Assembly: GCA_001510575.1 (NCBI GenBank)
Contig: LNGK01000005.1
Coordinates: 2,177,234 to 2,241,233, forward strand
From: Knoxdaviesia capensis
Taxonomy: Eukaryota; Ascomycota; Sordariomycetes; Microascales; Gondwanamycetaceae
DNA: 64,000 bases
Reading direction: 5' to 3'
In this document: positions 47,036-59,265 of the stretch, piece by piece
Layout of the letters: each line of letters starts with the position of its first letter
Position numbering within the stretch: the first letter of the stretch is position 1
Notes under the pieces: model-generated
Database searches by the model: none
What the model saw: the letters and a program-made list of their open reading frames with translations, nothing else
What the model was told of the DNA's origin: nothing
Translations under genes and position numbers: made by a program

Positions 47036-49864
47036 TTACACTCGGCTGATTCTCTTGGACAGCTGGGTCCACGGCTTGCTCAGCGGCTGATGCACTTCGC
47101 CCTCCAAGCCGAAGCCATAGGCAGTGGTCTCGTCGTTCCCGCGCTTGACGAGACCGTAGCCGATGCGCATGCGACGAGCATCGCCAAACAAGTTCGCGGC
47201 ACCGTCCAGGCCGAGCGGCACGCGGTTCAGGGCCGGGCCGCGGGTGGCGGCGGCAAAGGTACTGAAGTACACGTTGCGCATGACGCCGCCGTCGTCGTGG
47301 GTGGCAAAGGTGCCGATGATGACTCCGGCGGTGGCCAGGATAATGGCCACACTGTACACGGCCCACAGGTCGCGCGAGTGGTACACGTACAGCGTGGTGG
47401 TGCGCTCGCGCGTGCACGGGTACAGCGTCTCGGGCCCGCCGCGGCGGGTGCCGGTGACGGTGTCGGGCGAGGCGGCCCACACCACGGCCAGGAACTGCGG
47501 GTTGGAAAGCAGCGAGAGCACAATCTCCTCGTAGAAGCCCTGCACCGACTCCATCAGGTCGGTGACGGCGAGGTAGTTGTGGCGGTCGATCAGGCGGGTC
47601 TGGTGGGCGCGGGTGGCGACGATCTTGTTGGGCTCGCGGATAGTGCCGTTGATGAAGTAGCGCAGCTGCGAGCCGATGCTGTGGTAGGCGGCGGTGCGGC
47701 GGTAGTTGGCCAGGTCGGTCGGGAACACGTAGTTGGACTCGGGCTGCGCCACGGTGCCGTCTAGCGTGCCGTCGCGGCCGTTGTCGCCGACGTACGTGGT
47801 GTCGACCACGCGGCGCAGGAAGCGGCGGTTGAGCACCTGGGTGTTCTGCACCTGGCTGGTGTAGTTGACCGCGACCGTGTACTCGGTCTCGTAGTGCTCG
47901 CAGCCGAAGATCTTGGGGGTGAAGGCAGTGGCCCAGCGCGGGTCGGACATGTTGCCGGGCTGTTCGGCGGCCGGGTCGTCGACGTGCGAGTAGCCGATCC
48001 ACAGCACCGGCTCGGTGCGCAGAGCCCCCAGGTTGCGCGGGTACGGCGGGTCCATGGCCGGAATTCCGGCATCGCCGGTGTCGACTTGCTGGTTGGCGTA
48101 GTCGCCGGCATACGTCAAGGCAAAGTATGTGAAGTTGCCGCGGGGCGCGAGGATATCGGTGCCGAACGGCGCCGAGGCCCCGCTGTCCAGCTTGACCGGC
48201 ACGGACCCGACGCCGCTAGCCAACTGGGAGCACTTATAGCCGGGGCCGACAAACTTGATCTCAAAGCTGCAGTTCCAGCCGCGGCCACAGATGTCATCGG
48301 CGGCGTCGTCGCGCTGGATAGTGCGGTGCAGCAGCGCGCTCAGAATGGCAATCTGTTCGAACTGCTGGCTGGACGCGGTGAAGTAGTCGAAAAAGTGCGG
48401 GTCGGTGGTGTCGAACGACGTGGTGTTCCACAGCGACACCGACATCTCGTACAGGTTGTCGATCTTGGGGGCGGCGCGCCAGTCGTTTCCCTCTTCCTGC
48501 GAGAAGTTGAGGGTGCGGATCGACGGACACAGCGTGGCCTCCTGCATGGTGGTCAGCTCGACGGCCAGGGTCTGCGACGTGAAGATGACCACCAGCGGCG
48601 CACACCAGATAAACAGCGCCAGCAACATGGCCAGCTTGGCGTAGCGCAGGGTCTCGAGGAAGAACATCGACGTCAGGTCGTCGGCGGCGGCGAACAGCGA
48701 GTCGACGGCGCCGAGCGACAGCACGCGGTGACGCACAGTCGCCCAGGCGCGCTGGTGGAAGGCCACCAACACGGCGGAGCTCAGAGCCGCCTTGGACAGG
48801 AACGAGAGCGTGGCGCCGTAGCGCTGCACGGTCAGCTGCAGTGTCGGCTCGGTGCCGTGGTGGCGGCGGTAGAAGAGATGGTGGCCGATGGCGAACATGA
48901 CGCCGAAGAGCAGCAACAGGTACATGTTGTATAGCGGCGACCAGATGGTCAGGGCGCGCACCAGCAGGGTGAATCCGCGCCGAGGTGGTGGCGGCGGCGG
49001 CGGCGCTGCGGACTGCATGGTCGGCTGGGTCAGGAACAGGCCCTTGAGCTGCGGCCGCGGAGGCATGGGCGGCCGCGGCGGGGCACCCCGTGCAGCCGCC
49101 GCGGCGGTGTAGTACGGCGACGGTGCACCGGCGTACGCGGGCGAGTCCCACGAGTAGCTGGTGTACGACGGCAGCAGCTTTGTGCGCGAGTTGTACACGG
49201 CGGCGCGGCGTGCATCGTCGCTGTCCTCGTCGTAGGCGGGGGCAGAGGTGGTGGTGGTGCTCGCGGCGATGGTGGTCGACGCCAGCATCTCCGGCGACGG
49301 GAACGAGCCGATGCTGGAGTCGTCGGCCAGGGCCAGCGGCACCGGCTTGCGCTTGAGCGACTGCGAGTGGTGCTGGCGGCTGCTGCTGCTGCTGCTGCCG
49401 CGATGCGACGGGCTCGCGTGGGCCTGCGACCCCTCGAAGTCGGAGTAGTCCAGGTCGGGCGACACCTGGTACACCGGTGCGTAGTACGGCGAGTGCTGCG
49501 CGGGGCGGTCGGCAGGGCGGAAGGGGGCGGAGCGCATCGGCGGGGTGTATTGCGCGCCGGCAGTGTACGGGGAGCCCGCGCCGTAGGTTCCAGGAGGCGG
49601 TGGAGTGTACTGGGTCGCGAGCGTCAGCGGTGTGTAGTGAACGGGCGAGCTAACCTGGCGTGCGGAAGCCCCGGGAGCGGCGGCAGTCCCCGCGGTGGAG
49701 GCAGGAACCATGACCGGTGACTCGGACAGGCTGAACGACGAGAGCGGCACTGCGGCACTAGCACTCGCGGAAGAGGTGTTCCGGCTGTGCGAGGCCGTCC
49801 GGCTATGGTGGACGCGGGTGGGACGTACGGTGGTTCCGAGAATCCATTGCGCGGGGGGGTCCAT
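47036..49864 (-). CDS. Large fungal membrane glycoprotein, function unknown
   Basis: A single exon encodes 942 residues from the ATG at 49864 (MDPPAQWILGTTVRPTR). The frame stays open another 80 codons to 50104, but that stretch looks like 5' leader, so I prefer the inner start. Residues 1 to about 300 are Ser/Ala/Tyr/Pro-rich and cytosolic-looking. A membrane segment follows near 305-335 (YNMYLLLLFGVMFAIGHHLF), another near 408-440 (LAMLLALFIWCAPLVVIFTS), then a large segment with many N-x-S/T sites and spaced cysteines, and a last membrane helix near 826-852 (WAVYSVAIILATAGVIIGTF). This looks like an extracellular domain between helices. Similar fungal proteins carry the unhelpful label 'formylmethionine deformylase-like' as far as I recall; no deformylase motif is visible. 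Confidence 0.8.
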   Translation of the reverse strand: MDPPAQWILGTTVRPTRVHHSRTASHSRNTSSASASAAVPLSSFSLSESPVMVPASTAGTAAAPGASARQVSSPVHYTPLTLATQYTPPPPGTYGAGSPYTAGAQYTPPMRSAPFRPADRPAQHSPYYAPVYQVSPDLDYSDFEGSQAHASPSHRGSSSSSSRQHHSQSLKRKPVPLALADDSSIGSFPSPEMLASTTIAASTTTTSAPAYDEDSDDARRAAVYNSRTKLLPSYTSYSWDSPAYAGAPSPYYTAAAAARGAPPRPPMPPRPQLKGLFLTQPTMQSAAPPPPPPPRRGFTLLVRALTIWSPLYNMYLLLLFGVMFAIGHHLFYRRHHGTEPTLQLTVQRYGATLSFLSKAALSSAVLVAFHQRAWATVRHRVLSLGAVDSLFAAADDLTSMFFLETLRYAKLAMLLALFIWCAPLVVIFTSQTLAVELTTMQEATLCPSIRTLNFSQEEGNDWRAAPKIDNLYEMSVSLWNTTSFDTTDPHFFDYFTASSQQFEQIAILSALLHRTIQRDDAADDICGRGWNCSFEIKFVGPGYKCSQLASGVGSVPVKLDSGASAPFGTDILAPRGNFTYFALTYAGDYANQQVDTGDAGIPAMDPPYPRNLGALRTEPVLWIGYSHVDDPAAEQPGNMSDPRWATAFTPKIFGCEHYETEYTVAVNYTSQVQNTQVLNRRFLRRVVDTTYVGDNGRDGTLDGTVAQPESNYVFPTDLANYRRTAAYHSIGSQLRYFINGTIREPNKIVATRAHQTRLIDRHNYLAVTDLMESVQGFYEEIVLSLLSNPQFLAVVWAASPDTVTGTRRGGPETLYPCTRERTTTLYVYHSRDLWAVYSVAIILATAGVIIGTFATHDDGGVMRNVYFSTFAAATRGPALNRVPLGLDGAANLFGDARRMRIGYGLVKRGNDETTAYGFGLEGEVHQPLSKPWTQLSKRISRV

Positions 49865-50116
49865 GGAGGCGGATCTTATGTTGATAACCTTTTCTTTCTT
49901 TCTTTCTTCTGCGAGCAGAAGCAGCGAGGATGGGAAAGCCGCGGCTTCGCCCACAGAACCTGAGGGAGAGAAAAGAAAATGAGCCTCGGGGGGGGTAGGT
50001 TTTGCGGGCCGGGAGGGAACTTGTGATAGCCAAGTATCAGTGTAGGGATCTAGGTTGCACTCTCTGGGGGGACGATATGTGTAGTATTCGGGGAGATTGG
50101 TCAATTGTCAAGAGAC

Positions 50117-50120
<4 letters not shown>

Positions 50121-50157
<37 letters not shown>
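50121..50157. repeat. (GA)n microsatellite in a promoter
   Basis: About 15 GA units lie some 260-290 bp upstream of the preferred start codon of the minus-strand membrane-protein gene, reading as (TC)n in its leader. Such tracts are common near fungal promoters. Confidence 0.85.
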
Positions 50158-50159
<2 letters not shown>

Positions 50160-52657
50160 AAGTGAGGTGAGAAGAAATTGGTATAGCGGTAGTGATTGAG
50201 AGAGTCTCAAGAACAAAGAAAACGAGAAGCGGAATAAGAACAGAACAGAACAGCAGACGAACACACACGCAGAAGACGAAGGGAGGAAGATGTAAAAGGC
50301 ACAGAAACACGAGAACAAAGAAAGAAAAAACAGACTGAGGCGGGCTGTACTTGATGGCGGTTCTCCCGTTGTGTGTGTGTGTCTAGTCAGCCTACAGACA
50401 CTTTTCAATTTTTTCAATTCTATCTTCTTTTTCATTTTCCAATGGCCGCCACACAGGAAGAGACAACGCCTTCTTTTTGTTTTCCTCGGGATCTTGAGGT
50501 AAACCTAGCCACGTTATCTTTCTTCCTGTGTCTGTATCAAGTTTTGGGTGTAGCTGCACTCCAGACTTTCCCTCTTCCAGCCGGATTCCGGGGTTCCCCT
50601 TAAGGCGGAGGGTTGGGGTTTGGGGGTTCCATTCCAGTTCATTCTGGGCCGGTTTGGAGAGAGAGCCCGGGCCATGCAAACTGAGTGCGAGGGAGATGAT
50701 AGCACCGCCAGCCGCACATTACTGCTGCTACTGCTCCTATAAACAGATGCTGATACCAAGAGAGAGAAGCACAAGCCCCCCCAGAACCAACACGAACCCA
50801 CCCACCCGGCCGTGTTGGGGTTTGGGGGGTGGACAGGAAGATAGGAAGACAGGAAGATAGGAAGAAGCGGAGGTGGAACTGGAATGGCAACACACTGGTC
50901 AAACGGGGGTGAAATCAAGGCCACTACCTGGAGGAGGGAGAAAGGGTCATCATGCGGCCCAAGCGGGCAGTGTTCTGAGGAGATGGTGAGAACGGAACAC
51001 CGTGGATGGTGGTGCTGTTGGACGTGATTGCTGATACATGCCAGCCGTGGCATGTCAGGTCTGCATAGACCACGTCCATATGTCCAGGCCATCCCGGAGA
51101 GACCAGCCCTGTTGGGAGAACCCTGTAGGGCTCCTCGCCTGTCACAAATTGGCCACTGTCATGTTTTCTCTTGGTTCAAGCGGAACCCACGGGGAATGTC
51201 TGGGCCCAAATCCATCCGGTTGAGCGTGTCTTCGTGTGTCTCCATGAATTGGAATCACAGAAAAGAAAAAGAAGAAGATGCGTGAGATACCTGGACAGGT
51301 GGGAGCGAGCATGGCGTTTCCAGCCGCATCAAATGTCTGCGCCCCCCCTTCCCCTTCTCACTAAGTTAACGTGGCCGGGTGGCTCTGGGTCCACTATCAA
51401 ACACACTGGAAGAAGCCGTGGAAGAGTGTGGGTGAGTGTTCCTGCTCATACGAAATGGCAGACATTCCGCCTTGGAGGGGCTGTGCAAACGGCGCGAGGG
51501 ACACACACACGAGCTTGGGAGGAAGCGAGCCCTGGAGCCGCCACATCTGGCCTCTCCTCCCGCTCCAGACTACTTCAATTTGAGGATCCGGACAGTACTG
51601 TAGGTACATCTGAATACTCACATCACATCCCTCCTCCAAGGTCTACGTACAGTACGGTCCAGCACGTGTCCCATATCGCGGCCTTATCGCTGTTGGTTTC
51701 ACCTCCACGCTGTGGCGTTTACCTACATCACATCTTCTACCCGCATTCCCCCCCCGGGCGCCAACCGCGCAAAGGCGCTCGCTTAGACCATTAGAGCACT
51801 ATCGCCCGTCACCCAGAAGATAAGTCCATCGATCTCTATCACGGAATGGGCCAAAACGGGACCCTGAATATCGCAGGCATTCCAGTCACACCCCGGACCT
51901 TCTCGTTCTCTGAGCCCAGTCTCTCGCATGTTCTGAGGGCCCTGCCTAGTTAAATATAGGTTCGTTGCAAGAAGAGATAGGACCACATGGTGGCATGTGT
52001 CTTTTTTTTCTTTTTTTTGGGGTCCAAGGAAGTCGAGGCTGGAAAGGGGAACTGGTGTATCTCTTTGTCTCCAAGAACCACAAGAAAACAGTCAGACAGA
52101 ATCCTTCCAGCCAAGCAGACCCGCCTTACAGTGCTACGGAGCACTGCGAACATCCGTGGAATTCTATAATTAAAATGAAAGGATCGCAGAGAAGCTTCTG
52201 TGGCATGTGTAAAACATCGGTCGCAGTGTATCACATGCTGTACGCACATATGCACGCAGACACACGTACTCGATGTATCATCATCCAGTACCTGTGAACA
52301 CATACAGGTCCTCGAGCGAGTCAAAAGACGGCCAAAGGACGCTCGGAAGTACACACGAAGTGCTTGTTGTACACACACCCCCCGCCATAACGGCCCTGAA
52401 TCATGAAGCTTCCCGCGCGCACTTTCTCGTCGATTTGCACCACCGTCGTCGACCTCGTCGCCCTACAACCGCGCCCGCAGATAAGGGATGCTCGTGGTTC
52501 ATGAGTAGCGGTTCTTCAACTCGTGGGGATGCTTCGCTTATGAACGTTTTCTTTCCTTTTTTTTTTCTCTTCAGCAAGGGCCATTCTACGCTCAGGAGGA
52601 TGCTTCTTGGTGCCGAGGTATCTGCATCTTCCTCTTCGGGCTGGAGAGGAGATAATC

Positions 52658-52678
52658 GACGACGACGACGACGACGAC
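52658..52678. repeat. (GAC)7 trinucleotide repeat
   Basis: Seven perfect GAC units lie in a region without a supported gene. Confidence 0.85.
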
Positions 52679-54676
52679 AAACACGGTATGGCCGGCTTCC
52701 GTCCGAGATTCTGTTACGTTACCGTTCCCGCTCGTCGTGGCTTTCCGGCCGTGGCCGTTGCCTTGCTTAGCTGGTCCCCCCGTCGCGATGCGGAAAGCAG
52801 CCGCTACGAACCTGTGCTGTGGATGTGGACCGGAGCTACATCCATCCCCCCTGCACCTCTTGAGCCCAGCTTTGGCAATTAGAGCTTTTTTTCTTTTTCT
52901 TTGAGGGGGTTCTATAGCCGATATATCACCCCCGATCGGAATTGTGAGCCCACCGCTTAAGCTTAGCAGGTAAAACAGATCACAGTAAGCAGTAAGGCGA
53001 AGCAGAACACACAGCACGCACACGTACACGAGGATAGCACATCGGAAGAGGACAGCATGTTCCCAGCCTCCTCTTCTCGTTCTCATAGTCATCCTCAAAG
53101 CTCAAAGCCCTCTCCCATGTGTCCCCAATCTCCTCCCGTTTCCCCTCCGGCCACCCGTCAACCGGAAATGCCGTCGAGCAGTCACCATAACACAAAACCC
53201 CCAGCACCGCAGCACGAACGCGTACCACACACACGCGAATGATGTTTCCCGCTTGGGGGAACCCGTCCGTTAGTGGGCTTACGGAAAGTTTCCGAGATTC
53301 CCAATGAAAAGTAAGATCCAACAACGCGTCGTCGCACCAGCTCAAGACATACATGCATAGATGCGAGGCTGGGTTCAGTATGCTTCCAAATATCCAACTC
53401 CGTGGAACAAGAAAGCACCCACTCCGTATTTAAGTTCGAGGTAGCGAAGAGTGTAGTGTAGCTTCTTCCCGAGGCTCGAACGGAGGGAGGCAAGTCGCGG
53501 CCTGGGAAAATGATACTTGTAGGGCTCGACCCTGTTGGATCCTCTCAGTATGCAAGATGTGATGCAGACACAAGTTCTCAGTCGGCAATAGACAACTCTA
53601 AGCCTAGATCTCTTCGCAGCAATGATGATGCCCTGTTGCCTGTATTCTGACATCGATCGTGTGAGCTTAACCAACACCGACAACATTGACAACAGCCCAG
53701 CACCCTGCAATGGTGAAAAGAAGGTTAGAACCCTGAAAGCCAGATCACCGGCCGCCCGATGGAGGCCCTCTAGGTGTAATGTGGCCCTGTCGATAGTGTA
53801 CTGGACTTCCAAAATAGCTCGCGGAAGCCACAAGCCCGGCCAGGAAACCCCAGAAGCGAAGACCGACAGCCAAATACGTCAGAGAGGCCTACCATGTTTT
53901 CGACAGCGTGAACCGAGGAGACAAGCAAACAATCAATTAATCCAGTTTGACAGTCGCAATATATGTACTGTACAGTCAGTCGCGTCTCCCAGCACAGCCC
54001 GGCTGCCCATCTCTCGCCGGCCTCCCACTCTCAGATCCACCCTCCACATCCAATGCGACTGTTTCCAGGTTGGGTGATGTGACTGGGCCTGGGAAAGTGA
54101 ATGGCTGGCGGCAGAATAACAGGAGAAAAGCGAAGCAGAGGAGTGGCGGGCGTCAGACAGAGTGTCCCTTAAAAGCGGGCTGTTGTTTGCTGTGCTATGC
54201 ATCGTCCTTTTGCGCAAATGATGCCCGAGAGTGCATTGAGGCACATGCACATGAACCCTGACCAGACCGATGATTTCATTGCCGAACCTTGGTACGGGGG
54301 CCATGGTGGTACATCATGAATTGGCGATATGTAGACGGCAGTACGTGTTGTGTTTGTTGATCTCCAGATACACATATACGAGTTGGAGCCCTCCCCGCCT
54401 CAGTCTCACTCACCAAGAGAGGCCGACCTGGACTCTATTTAACCCAATCGCCATCTCTCCCTTCTCGCCATCTTCCAAATCCGGTGCGAAGAATCCTCTG
54501 GTCTTTGGTTCTGGAGAGTAACAAGCCCGTGGCTGCAGTCTCACCACCCCGCCAAAGCCCCCGAACACTGCCGGTGCTTTGTTTTGCCATCCACCTCGCC
54601 GTCTGCTGTCTCTGCCCCTCCATTTCTCGCCCCCCTTTGACATCGCTGTCCCCCTCCCCCGCACAATCTGCCCAGT

Positions 54677-56622
54677 ATGACCTCGGAACTCGAACGCTCC
54701 AGCCGCGACCTGGCCCGGCTGTGCGCCGGCTCCGACGCCGCCCTGCGCGCCCACGTGCTCGCCAACCCCGATTCGCTGACGCGCCTGGCCGACGTGCTCC
54801 GCGAAATCTCCGACCTCGGCCTGGCCGCCACTGCCACCGTCGCTGCATGCACCTCTCTCGCCAACGGGGGTGCTGAGCCGCCCGCCGCCGGCTCGTCGTC
54901 GCGCATGGGCACGAGCCCCCGCCCCGGCGCGCTGCCGGCCGCGTTTGCCTCGTCCGCGCTGGCTATGGTTGCCGGTGGCATCGAGCTGGTCGTGTGCATT
55001 GAGTCGTTGGTGGATTCGACAGCGCCGGATATGTCTGATTCCAAGGCTGGTGTGTTTGGAGACTCGATGATAGACGCGCCGCGGTTGGTGCCGTTGCTGC
55101 ACTTATACCGCCGCGCATCGCAGACCATGACCAGCTGCATTACCGTGTACGATCTCCCTCCCTCCCTCTCTCTCTATCTTCGTATATCTACCCTCAATCT
55201 ATCACACACATAAACACACACATAAACACACGCAATTGTGCCTAAACTAACAGCCCACCCCCCAGACTTAACCCCCGCGCACGCGCCGGCGGCCAGAACG
55301 CCGGCAATCTCCTCACCGACATCTCCCAAATACAAACCGAACTGGCCCAGCTCGACGAACAAGACGGCCAGTCCCACGTCCAAGTCCTCACCAACTTCTC
55401 CAAGGAGGCCGGCGCCCTCCTCCGCAGCCAGGGCATCTCGTCGCCGCCGCCGCCGTTCCCCATCCGGCCGCTTGACCGCACTGCTACCGACGAAATCCAG
55501 AACCTCGCCCTTGGCCCCGCCGTGCCGACGCTGCCGACCATCGAAGACCGCCCGCCGACGTACGAATCCACCACGACCCTCCTAGCCGGCAGCGACGATC
55601 ACGCGCCGATGGGCGCGCTCATGGTTCACTGCAAACGCATCGACCTCGGCCCCGGCAACACCAATGTGCTCAGCATCTTCTGGACCGTCAAGGGCACCGC
55701 CATCGACTGTCTCGGCATCAACCTGCCCAACCTCATCTATTTCTTGGACGTGCGCACCTGGCAGCGCTCACACTGGACCATGTACGCCAATAGCCTCGCC
55801 ACCACCGTGGCCACCGAGGGCTACCTCGCCGTGGCCATCCACCACCCGCAGGCCCGCGACACCGTGTCGGTCGTCCACGGCGTCTGGCTGCCCGGCTCCC
55901 CCGTCTTCAGCGTGCTCAAACGCCCGCCGGGCGGTGCCAATACGTCCTGGAAGCGCCACATCGCCTACTACGGCCACCCAGACTGCCTAACACCCGCCGC
56001 GGTGTCGCCCGACGGCTCGTACGTCGCCGTAGCCGGCCGCGACCACCGCATCGAGCTGCTCTGCTTCGTGCAGCCGTCGTACACCGTGCCCAACCTGTAC
56101 TGCCACACCGACGCCATCGTGTTCATGCGCTTTTTCTGGCGCCGCCGCGCCCTGGTGTCGGTGTCGATGGACCGCACCATCCGCATCACCGATCTGGAGA
56201 CCGGCGCCGCCATCAACCGCCTGGAGGTCGACACGTGGAAGAAGATGACGCTGCTCGAGCTCAACGAGGCCGACCGCCTCATCGTGTCGGTGTGGGGCAC
56301 CCTCGTGTGCCGCTGGAACTTCGAGACCAACGCCGTGCACTACTACAACGTCAACAACACGCGCGGCCGCGAGGGCATCCCGATGGCCATCTCGCCCGAC
56401 TGCCGCATTATAGTGTGCCGCACGCCCGAGGGCATCGACCTGTCGTCCGCCGCCACCGGCCGCCTGCTGCACTCCGTGCAGTACACCGGCTTCAGCATCG
56501 CGGTGAAGGCGTCCTTCTCGCCCGCCGGCCGCTTCTTGGCTGTGAGCAAGATCACGCCGGTGAAACTGGGCGACCGGAGGGAGGATTGCAGTGTTGACGT
56601 CTGGGAGGTGGAGTTGAACTAA
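54677..56622 (+). CDS. WD40-like repeat protein, function unknown
   Basis: Exons 54677-55146 and 55266-56622 (119-nt intron, GTACGA...CCAG) give 608 residues; the join reads CITVLNPRARAGGQ. Residues 1-280 are helical and Ala/Ser-rich, then Pro-rich. From about residue 310 a beta-rich region carries weak WD-type repeats: IYFLDVRTW, AAVSPDGSYVAVAGRDHRIE, SVSMDRTIRITDLETG, VSVWGTLVCRWNFET and AISPDCRIIVCRTPEGI. This suggests a propeller used as a binding platform. No catalytic motif or signal peptide is seen. It converges with the mak5 gene, only 290 bp apart at their 3' ends. Specific function is not known to me. Confidence 0.78.
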
Positions 56623-56695
56623 GAAAACTAAAAATAATCTGCATGCTGTATTATGCGTATGACGGAATGGAAAGTATTGACGACAAACGAGGAGG

Positions 56696-56714
56696 TTTTT
56701 TTTTTTTTTTTTTT
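56696..56714. repeat. Poly-T run between convergent genes
   Basis: An uninterrupted T run of about 18-19 lies downstream of the WD40-like gene and facing the mak5 3' end. It may lie in 3' UTR sequence of either transcript. Confidence 0.75.
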
Positions 56715-56912
56715 CTCTTGTTTGAATATATGTGATGGGGTGGTTTTGGTGTTGTTTCTTTGGTCCTTGCTTTTACAGGTTCAAGTAAATGCCTGGGCTT
56801 AAGGGTCTCGTCATAGTTGAGGTTTGCTGTCGACATATACATACACACGAGATATCCTTGATTGTAATATACTTGACCAAGTTTCTTCTTGATAAATATA
56901 TATATGCGCTGA

Positions 56913-59265
56913 TTACACCTCCCACCACCCATCGTCCTCCTGTGTCTCCGTCAGTCCAATGCTCTTCAGCGTCGCCCCCGGATTCGGGACGTAGCGCTTC
57001 CCGCCCACTGCACTCAGATCCTCCGCCAACAGCGCCTTCAACTTAGCCTTCTCGGCCTTCAGCTCTCCTTTACTCAGCCCCCGCAGCTCGCGCTCGCGCT
57101 CCCGCCGGCCCGATCCGCGGCCCGGCACAAGCTGCCGCTCGGCGTGCTCCAGCTCCTCGCTGTCGTACTCGACCCCCAGCTCCTCTGCCGCCCGCCGCAT
57201 CCACGCCTCGTCCTTACCGCTCTTCTCGCGCGCAATGTGCGCGTCTGCCAGCTTCTTCGCGAGGTCGACCCGCCGCTTGAGCTTGGCAAGCACCTTGGGG
57301 TCGACCGTGATGGTCGCCACGTCGTGGTTGCCCGACGCGCTGTGCACCTTGGCCACGAGGCGGCGTGTGGCCGTCGATTCGTCCGGCGTGCAGATGAGGA
57401 TCGCGCGGCCGGACTTGGCGCCGCGCGCGGTGCGGCCCGATCGGTGCACGTAGGTGTCGGCGGAGCGCGGCACGTGGTAGTGCACCACCTGGTCGATATC
57501 GGGGATATCGAGACCGCGCGCCGCCACGTCGGTGGCGATGAGGATGCGCGGCTGCGGCACCGACGCCGCCAGCCAGTCGATGGCTTCGAGGCGCACTTTC
57601 TGCGACATTTGCGAGTGGAGGGGGCGCACTTGGAGGTCGAGGTGCTGCATCAGCGGGGCAAGTCGGCGCACGGCGTGGACGGCGTTGGTGAAGACGAGCG
57701 TTCGGCGGTGCGGACGTAGGGATAGAACGGCGTAGAGCATCAAGTCCTGTGGGGGCAAAGTTGGCGGTTAGTAGGGGTCGTTATGTTTTGAAGGAAGGGT
57801 TCGATAATCTCACCTTTTGAATGGCATCCGAGCACTGCAGCAGTCCCTCTGACAGGCCGTCTGCCAAGTGGGAAGACGGGCTAGCATCGATCACCTTGGG
57901 ATGCTCCTGTCTAAACCGCAGCTTTTTCAGGAGATGACCCAAGTACTCGCCATCATCGTCAACCTGGCGACGGCCCTTGCCCGACAGCTTCTGCTGCAGC
58001 GACTTGCTCAGCGTTGCCGAGAACACCAGCGTCTGGCGCGGGGCCAGCGTCGGCGCCTCCTCCTCGTTCATGCCGCCGTCGATCCACTCGCTGCGGTCCA
58101 GCGCCTCGATGATCTGCCCGGCCTCCTGGAAGCTGCCGTCGGCAAACAGCCGATCGGCCTCGTCGACTACCAGGAAGCTGGTGCGCTTGAATGACCGCAG
58201 AAGCACCTCGTCCGAGCCGATCAGCTCCCACAACCGGCCGGGCGTCGCAACCACAATGTCTGCACGCGCCAGCTGGCGCTCCTGCTTCTGCACTGCCAGA
58301 CCGCCGGTGACCGAGCAGATATACGGCGACTTCGGGAGCCCGGAGCAGAAGGTTTGCAGGTGCGTGGTGATTTGGCGCGCCAGTTCTCGCGTCGGCGCGA
58401 GGATCAGAGCCATCGGCACCTTCGCGGCCGATTTGGCCGACTTGGCCTCGCCGTCGTCCGCGCTATCGTCGCCAGACTCTTCAGCCTCTCCGGAAGGATC
58501 ATCCGTCTCTTCGTCCTCCTCTGTGTTATCCGCCAGCCACTTCTCGATGATCGGCAGACTGAACGCCAGCGTCTTTCCGGTTCCGGTAGCGGCTTTTCCA
58601 ACCACGTCGTGGCCAGCCTGGATCTCGGGGATCGACGCTGCCTGGATCGGCGTTGGGGTAGTGAACTTGAGCTTGGCCAGCGCCGCAACCACCTCGGGCA
58701 TCAGCTTGAGCGGGAGCCATGCCGACATGTCCAGGCTGTCGTCTTCGTGGCTGGCGTCTAGCGAGTCGAGGAGCTCGAAGCCGGAGGGGCCAGCGTCGGG
58801 AGCTGAGGAGGAGCCAGACTGCTTTTGCTTTTGCTTGGACTTCTTGGGGTCTTTGTCCTTCTTGTGGTTGGCCTTTGCCTTTTGGCTAGCCCTTCCCTTG
58901 TCGGCTACTGGCGTAGTGGTCTTCGCCTTCGCCTTCGTGTCGTCCGCACCAGCTTCGTCGCCGTTCCCACCGAACCCCTCAAACTCGTCGCCATCGTCGC
59001 CAGCCTCAGACTGGATTTTCTTGGCCTTCGCATCCGCAACCACAAACTTGACCTTGTCGCCCTCGCGCACAACCTCGATGCCCTCAACCACCTCCAGCCC
59101 CATGAATCCGTTCGGGTCGCTGTGCCATGGCAGGCTCGACACGTCGACGGCGCGGCGGGAGTCGGGGCCGCTGTTGGCGCCGCCGCTCGGCTTCGATCGC
59201 TTGCGCGACGGAGCTTCGGAGGTGGGCGACGCGCGCGTGCGCTTTTTCGAGTGTTTCTTGAACAT
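56913..59265 (-). CDS. mak5: Mak5-type DEAD-box RNA helicase (60S ribosome biogenesis)
   Basis: Exons 59265-57814 and 57746-56913 (67-nt intron) give 761 residues. The N-terminus is Lys/Arg-rich with KKHSKKRTR, then the PWHSDPNGFMGLEVVEGIEV stretch seen in Mak5 homologues. Helicase motifs in order: Q-motif region FTTPTPIQAASIPEI, motif I AATGTGKT at 225-232, PTRELA, DEAD at 368-371 in VVDEADR, SAT in VFSATLSK, ATDVAARGLDIPD, and motif VI HRSGRTAR from 585. An acidic insert lies between motif I and PTRELA, as in Mak5/DDX24. The C-terminus ends near GGKRYVPNPG. Yeast Mak5 acts in the nucleolus in early assembly of the large ribosomal subunit. It converges with the WD40-like gene. Confidence 0.93.

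Larger units (their letters stand above)
49865..54676. other. 4.8-kb intergenic region, no supported gene
   Basis: The left end is the promoter of the membrane-protein gene with a (GA)n tract. The right end is the promoter of the WD40-like gene with TATTTAA near 54436. Between them open frames are random-looking. GTACAGTA/TACTGTAC words occur at 51593, 51644 and 53964. A tRNA-resembling stretch near 51760-51812 fails the T-arm test. Confidence 0.5.

Noticed and set aside
49865..50104. 80-codon N-terminal extension of the membrane-protein frame
   Set aside because: The sequence looks like C/T-rich leader and lacks coding bias; the inner ATG gives a more typical start. Not excluded by data.
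51760..51812. Minus-strand stretch resembling a tRNA D-arm and anticodon arm (GCTCTAATGGTCTAAGC...)
   Set aside because: There is no T-arm consensus (GGTTCRANTCC) and no matching acceptor stem; the stretch runs into a G8 tract. At most a tRNA-derived relic.
52592..53098. Minus-strand open frame of 168 codons near the (GAC)7 repeat
   Set aside because: It contains a poly-Val run made by the trinucleotide repeat and no recognisable domain.
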